A stretch of DNA of 20,589 nt from positions 1 through 20,589 of the forward strand of contig JAIPMN010010290.1 of assembly GCA_020650975.1 (NCBI GenBank). Reading direction: 5' to 3'. The notes under the pieces were generated by a model that saw nothing but the letters and a program-made list of their open reading frames with translations, was not told where the DNA came from and did no database searches. A program made the position numbers and the translations under genes. The stretch is from Apostichopus californicus. Lineage: Eukaryota; Echinodermata; Holothuroidea; Aspidochirotida; Stichopodidae. Numbering within the stretch: position 1 is the first letter of the stretch; every line of letters starts with the position of its first letter. Positions 16,362 to 20,589 of the stretch are shown piece by piece.

Positions 16362-18403
16362 GGTCAATTCCATGATAAGGTCAACATCATACCAAAAAAA
16401 TTTAAAATCATTGTACATTAAAATTGTACAAGTTTCCAATAAAAAGAATACTTGTAGTTACTAAAAATATTTTTTTCACCCGCGAAAAATCATTTGTTTG
16501 ATTATGGGGTCGATAATAACAAATGGTTCCTGTAGTAACTAAATTATGAAAAATACAGTGAAATTTCATTTTGTGCAGATTTGTACATAGTAATCATAGG
16601 TATCATCTGTTTTCTTGACTAATTATATTTGCTATAGCATAGTGCTCACTTAAGAGCTTCAATTTTTTTTCGACATCAAGGCATTATAGACAACAGTGGT
16701 GAATTGAAAACACCCTCGATTTACTGTCACGCGAGTCACAAAATTGACTTTTTTTTTTTTTTTTTCTCCTTGCCTGCACAATAGTTTTACTCCAAATAAT
16801 GAATATCAAGTCTTCACACAGATACCAAAAGGATTACTGAATTTTCCTTTTCAGAAGATATTCAAATTTTGCGGAAATCACCCTTTACGAATGTCACGCG
16901 AGTCACGTCACGCGAGTCACGTCAATTCAAGATAGTGTTTCTACCTATTTACTGTGTGTTGGACTAATTATATTTGCTATATCATAGTGCTCACTTAAGA
17001 GCTTCAATTTTTTTTCGACATCAAGGCATTAGACAACAGTGGTGAATTGAAAATACCTTCGGTATACTGTCACGCAATCACAAAATTGACTGTTTTTGTT
17101 TTTTTTCTCCTTGCCTGCACAATAGTTTTACTCCAAATAATGAATATCAAGTCTTCACATAGATACCAAAAGGATTACTGAATTTTCCTTTTCAGAAGAT
17201 ATTCAAATTTTGCAGAAAATCCCCCTTTACGAATGTCATGCGAGTCACGTCACGCGAGTCACGTCAATTCAAGATAGTGTTTCTACCTATTTACAGTGTG
17301 AAAATTACAGGGATGTTATAGTTTGATGAATGAATCACTGATTAAAAGATATCATATATGCATTCCCTTTAGGCAACTTGAATAATATGGGCACACATAA
17401 TTAAACTAATTATAATAATTTCATTTGAAATATCAGAATTAAAGTTCATGAATATTTATTCGCAATATGCCTATTTTATCACCACCCATTTGGAAAGTTA
17501 GCATGTGTCATCGATTTTTTAGTAATATACAAAAACATAATCTATATTTGTATCTGGCAATGCCATATATGCTATGACTTGACAACCTTAAGGTTTTAAC
17601 TGCTCAATCATTCCCAAAATCCTATGAGTGAATGTATCTTCTCAAATATTACACTTTTGGTTTATTCAAATATGACAAATGAGAATGGTAATTTGAATCA
17701 CATTTTGATAGATGTTTCTTCTATAACTTTCAAATGAGTGACTTCAACAGACTAAATATTGTTATAAATATTAATTGACAAGATATATTGCCTGAACAAC
17801 TGTACTACCCGTACAGTATATTACCTACTGTCTGCAGTCATGAGGGTAACTCGGGGACATTAATATCATCTGGATATTCCCAAGGGAAGTACCTTTTGGA
17901 CACTTTCTAGACCAATGAATGTTATATTTCACTATGCAAGATCTATACCTTCGATTCACTACTGCATTTGGTCTAGAACTTGACTATCCGAAGAGTGAAC
18001 TCGTCACGCGAGTCACGTTTCTTCATCTTTATTTTCATGCGTTACAACAATTTTTCAAAGTTGCATAGCAATTGAGGTAGAGGTGTTTTTCAACTTCGGT
18101 CTGATTATAAAAAGTTATTGGAAACATTTTAATAAGACATAAGAAATCAAACATTTGTGTGTGCATTCTGATTTTTGCTAATAGTAACTGTCATGCGAGT
18201 CACGTTTAGTTTTTCGCCAATTTCACCCCCAATACTTGAGGTACAGTATAAATATTTTTTCTCTACTGTTGTAAGCATTAAGGCGTACCTTCACTGACTA
18301 CATGAATGCTTTTCTCCCAGGTGCAATTTCTTTATTTGTTTAATGATATCAAATAGAGAGGAATTTTAGTAAAAATGTCACGCGAGTCACCACGGAATTG
18401 ACC
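16362..18403. mobile_element. Candidate non-autonomous DNA transposon with GTCACGCGAGTCAC repeats
   Basis: The left end GGTCAATTCCATG (16362-16374) and the right end CACGGAATTGACC (18391-18403) are inverted with one mismatch. TTAT flanks both (16358-16361 and 18404-18407) as a possible 4-bp target duplication. The interior has a 345-bp tandem duplication and nine copies of GTCACGCGAGTCAC (one degenerate), all in the same orientation. The copy at 18377 abuts the right end, and internal copies are also followed by an AATTGAC or TCAATTC sequence like the terminus. No transposase is seen; the open frame at 16744-16935 is repeat-derived. The superfamily is not determined. Confidence 0.6.
16617..17306 (+). 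repeat. 345-bp tandem duplication
   Basis: Copy 1 begins at 16617 and copy 2 at 16962 with GACTAATTATATTTGCTATA. Both continue through AGAGCTTCAATTTTTTTTCG, a poly-T tract, CTCCTTGCCTGCACAATAG and the doubled GTCACGCGAGTCAC block, ending in CTACCTATTTAC near 16951 and 17295. They differ by scattered substitutions and poly-T length. Confidence 0.92.
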
Positions 18404-18409
18404 TTATAC

Positions 18410-19020
18410 CTTGCCTTCTTCTGCTGTTCACTGTGACAGGACACAATAAAAAGAACTTAACAATGATAAAATCTTGTTTGTTATCCTTTTCTTTGTGCTT
18501 TTCATTATTTTGCCTGTACCCAACAGTGTCCCTCTCCACCCCACCCTGTCTGCATGTAAGAGGGAACTAATGACACTGTTAAGGTTCATCACATACTACT
18601 AGTCAGAGCCTGACAATGTTCCGCTCTCCCCCCCCCCCACCCCCCATGTTTTCATGTGGGACTTTATAATTATTTTTTTTTGACCTTTCACATGACATTT
18701 CCAGTCACAGGCCCTTTTAATTTTTTCCATTGTCTCCCTTCACCTACACAAACAAAGATCAGATGTGCTTTTGTAATCAACTTCTACAAGCTTCCTAGGA
18801 GACAATAGTAAATAAATTTGAAAAAAAACCACCCCTTCTAAAAACAACAATGCCCCTCCCCAGGCTGGTATTTAAAAATCCATACAATCCAGTGAATACA
18901 CTAACTAACAAAGTATAATTTTTGGGTAAAATCAATTGCTGATTTCTACATATTTATTTGACATTATTACAGTACAGTCATGGTGAGATTGAATATCTGG
19001 AATGATGTCCTAAAGACAAA
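18410..19020. other. AT-rich intergenic, no gene seen
   Basis: Contains a C-rich homopolymer tract at about 18628-18650. No reading frame or element is supported. Confidence 0.5.
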
Positions 19021-19024
19021 AAGC

Positions 19025-19108
19025 ATGATGGGCGATGTATGGATAAAATGACCGTTGCTGTACATATATGTACAGCAACGGTCATTTTATCCATACATCG
19101 TCCATCAT
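19025..19108. repeat. 84-bp near-perfect palindrome
   Basis: Two 42-bp arms meet at the centre ACATATATGT with no spacer. The arms run ATGATGGGCGATGTATGG... inwards and ...CCATACATCGTCCATCAT outwards. The only mismatch pairs G19032 with T19101, which would be a G-U wobble in RNA. Confidence 0.95.
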
Positions 19109-20344
19109 AGGATCATTTAAAGCAAGCAAACCCTCTTATTGTAGCATGAAATAGATCATTTTTTTAATATCTATGGCTGATGTTAAAATAGTACTAGTGA
19201 CTTAGCTTAAGCAAAGTTTCTGTACAACTAGCCTATAATGATAATTTAGGAAAAAATGCAACATCAAGCATCCATTATGCTATATATTAAACAAGGAAAA
19301 AATATACAAATCAGACAATACTGAACATGAAATAACCCATAGCATGTACTTTGCGACAATCAATCCAAGACGACAAATAGTGATTCCTTGCCGATATGAA
19401 GCAAGTTTGGATGCAAGATTTTTCAACTTCCTGCGGTGTTGACCCAATATGACCTTTGACCGACATTAACAACAATAGAGTTCATCTAATCACCAAGTGC
19501 CAACTACATACCAAGTTTCAAGTTCAAGCAACTTCTTGTGCATAATAATTAGGAAGCCATAATGCTTAAAGCTCAGTAAACATTACTTTATCTTTTAATG
19601 AACTTTCACGATAGAAAGAATCAACCCTTCATAATAGCACATTCGGATGTTTATGGTGTACGTACCCTACATCTCATTGCACATTTTGAAAACTGTCTTC
19701 CTAATTACTATGCGCAAGAAGCGTCATGGTTTTACTCTTTTTTTTTTTATGTCCAGTGTCTAATGGCATTAAATTGTGAGCTCTTCTGAGTACTGTTATT
19801 GGGAAGGGTAAGTAAGATCTGGCTGCAATTGAGTTAAATATTTGAGCATTCAGTCAATACGTAAGAGAGTAATACAAACCCAACATTTCGCCTAAATGTA
19901 TTCTACTTAAATGGTTGGTATATAAAATAGCTGAAGTTACAGGTGCTGCATGTTGTTCTACAAGTTGCTTGTAAGATTCACTATATGTCTAGATTCAGCT
20001 TTAAATCTGGTTGACTGAACAAAGGTGAAATGAGCTATTGGATCCAAAGCATTATGAAATACATCGCATTCTTTGAAACATAATCTTAAGTGCTAAAATC
20101 AGTTATGGAATACAATGTAGTTATCTTCATCTGTCAATCCAAAATATGAAAAGTTAACATAAATAAAATCAAATACATGCCTGAAGGCATTACCACACAG
20201 AGTCTGTGCAACATGATGACAAATGTAACTCCCAATTTGGCACTGTCTCAAAAATCATTGATAGTAATAATTATCACCATATTCAAGAGAACAATTTGTG
20301 GTAGCCGACGAACCATTCTTTTACACGTTTAGAAAACTAAGCAA
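19109..20344. other. AT-rich intergenic, no gene supported
   Basis: Apart from the TGACCTTTGACC signature there is no recognisable element. The open frame at 19598-19789 shows no motif. Confidence 0.5.
19449..19462 (+). repeat. TGACCTTTGACC dispersed-repeat signature
   Basis: TGACCTTTGACC with flanking text (CCAAGTTTCAAGTTCAAGCAAC downstream, near 19510) resembles dispersed non-coding repeats common in marine invertebrate genomes. It is also a direct repeat of the nuclear-receptor half-site. This rests on resemblance only. Confidence 0.35.
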
Positions 20345-20374
20345 TTGTTTTATTGTTTTATTGTTTTATTGTTT
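20345..20374 (+). repeat. (TTGTTTTA)n microsatellite
   Basis: Almost four copies of an 8-base unit. Confidence 0.85.
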
Positions 20375-20589
20375 CAACACATAGTAATACAAGGTGAACA
20401 AGACAATATAACTGCAAATAAGTAAAATATGTGAAAGGAAGTAAACTAAGAAACCCTTGTGGGCTTAATCGAACAGAGTACTCCCATCAAAGAAAAAAAG
20501 AAAACCTAAACACCTAAAACAAGAACCCCCCCCAAAAAAACAGATAACCTAACAAATAAGACATATAACACTACCCCCCCCCCCAACCA
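20345..20589 (-). mobile_element. Possible LINE 3' end on the minus strand, cut by the window edge
   Basis: On the minus strand, unique sequence with CTTGTTCACCTTGTATTAC and TATGTGTTGAAAC runs into tandem AATAAAAC units. Many non-LTR retrotransposons end this way, in a short tail repeat. C and A homopolymers sit at 20527-20540 and 20574-20586. There is no coding evidence. Confidence 0.25.

Noticed and set aside
16744-16935. 63-codon plus-strand frame starting in a poly-T tract
   Set aside because: It is made of the poly-T run and the GTCACGCGAGTCAC repeats, so it is repeat-derived.

Overview
This window is eukaryotic genomic DNA from an animal. It is AT-rich, intron-containing and full of transposable-element debris. 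The repeat spectrum (a DIRS-type tyrosine-recombinase retrotransposon, small inverted-repeat elements, TAGGCCTA-like clusters, TGACCTTTGACC repeats) and an invertebrate-type caspase-activated DNase gene suggest a marine invertebrate, perhaps an echinoderm. That placement is inference.

The one protein-coding gene I can assemble confidently is on the minus strand. It encodes the nuclease part of DFFB/CAD, the DNase that cuts chromatin during apoptosis. Four exons (12964-13131, 5379-5458, 4798-5081, 2780-2978) join with matching phases and consensus splice sites. A 16-nt candidate first exon (13241-13256) completes a 248-residue frame. The zinc-binding Cys/His cluster and the catalytic histidines are present. 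The Asp of the Asp-His pair is Glu here. No CIDE-N regulatory domain was found in the window.

The 7.5-kb intron between the second and third exons holds a decayed DIRS-like retrotransposon in the same orientation (about 6036-12345). Read on the minus strand it has a hairpin-rich leader, a Gag-like frame with a Cys/His motif and RS-rich tandem repeats, and a reverse transcriptase that stops at the start of the RNase H region. It carries stops and frameshifts and has lost its 3' half. A 2.2-kb AT-rich DNA element with inverted ends and a TA duplication (8489-10708) sits inside the Gag-like frame, and removing it leaves that frame open across the join. The order is therefore gene, then DIRS, then TA element.

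Upstream of the gene lie a three-copy tandem repeat (14513-14830) and a CpG-richer segment ending in a strong plus-strand splice donor (about 15240-15481). A 48-codon plus-strand ORF with a nearby poly(A) signal (16117-16263) follows. A second element candidate (16362-18403) has inverted ends, a TTAT duplication, a 345-bp internal duplication and nine copies of GTCACGCGAGTCAC. An 84-bp almost perfect palindrome is at 19025-19108, and the right edge may be a LINE tail. Downstream of the gene are a six-unit alternating tandem array (2131-2584), a possible signal-anchor exon (1897-2062) and a 66-bp direct-repeat pair (597-662 and 1073-1138).
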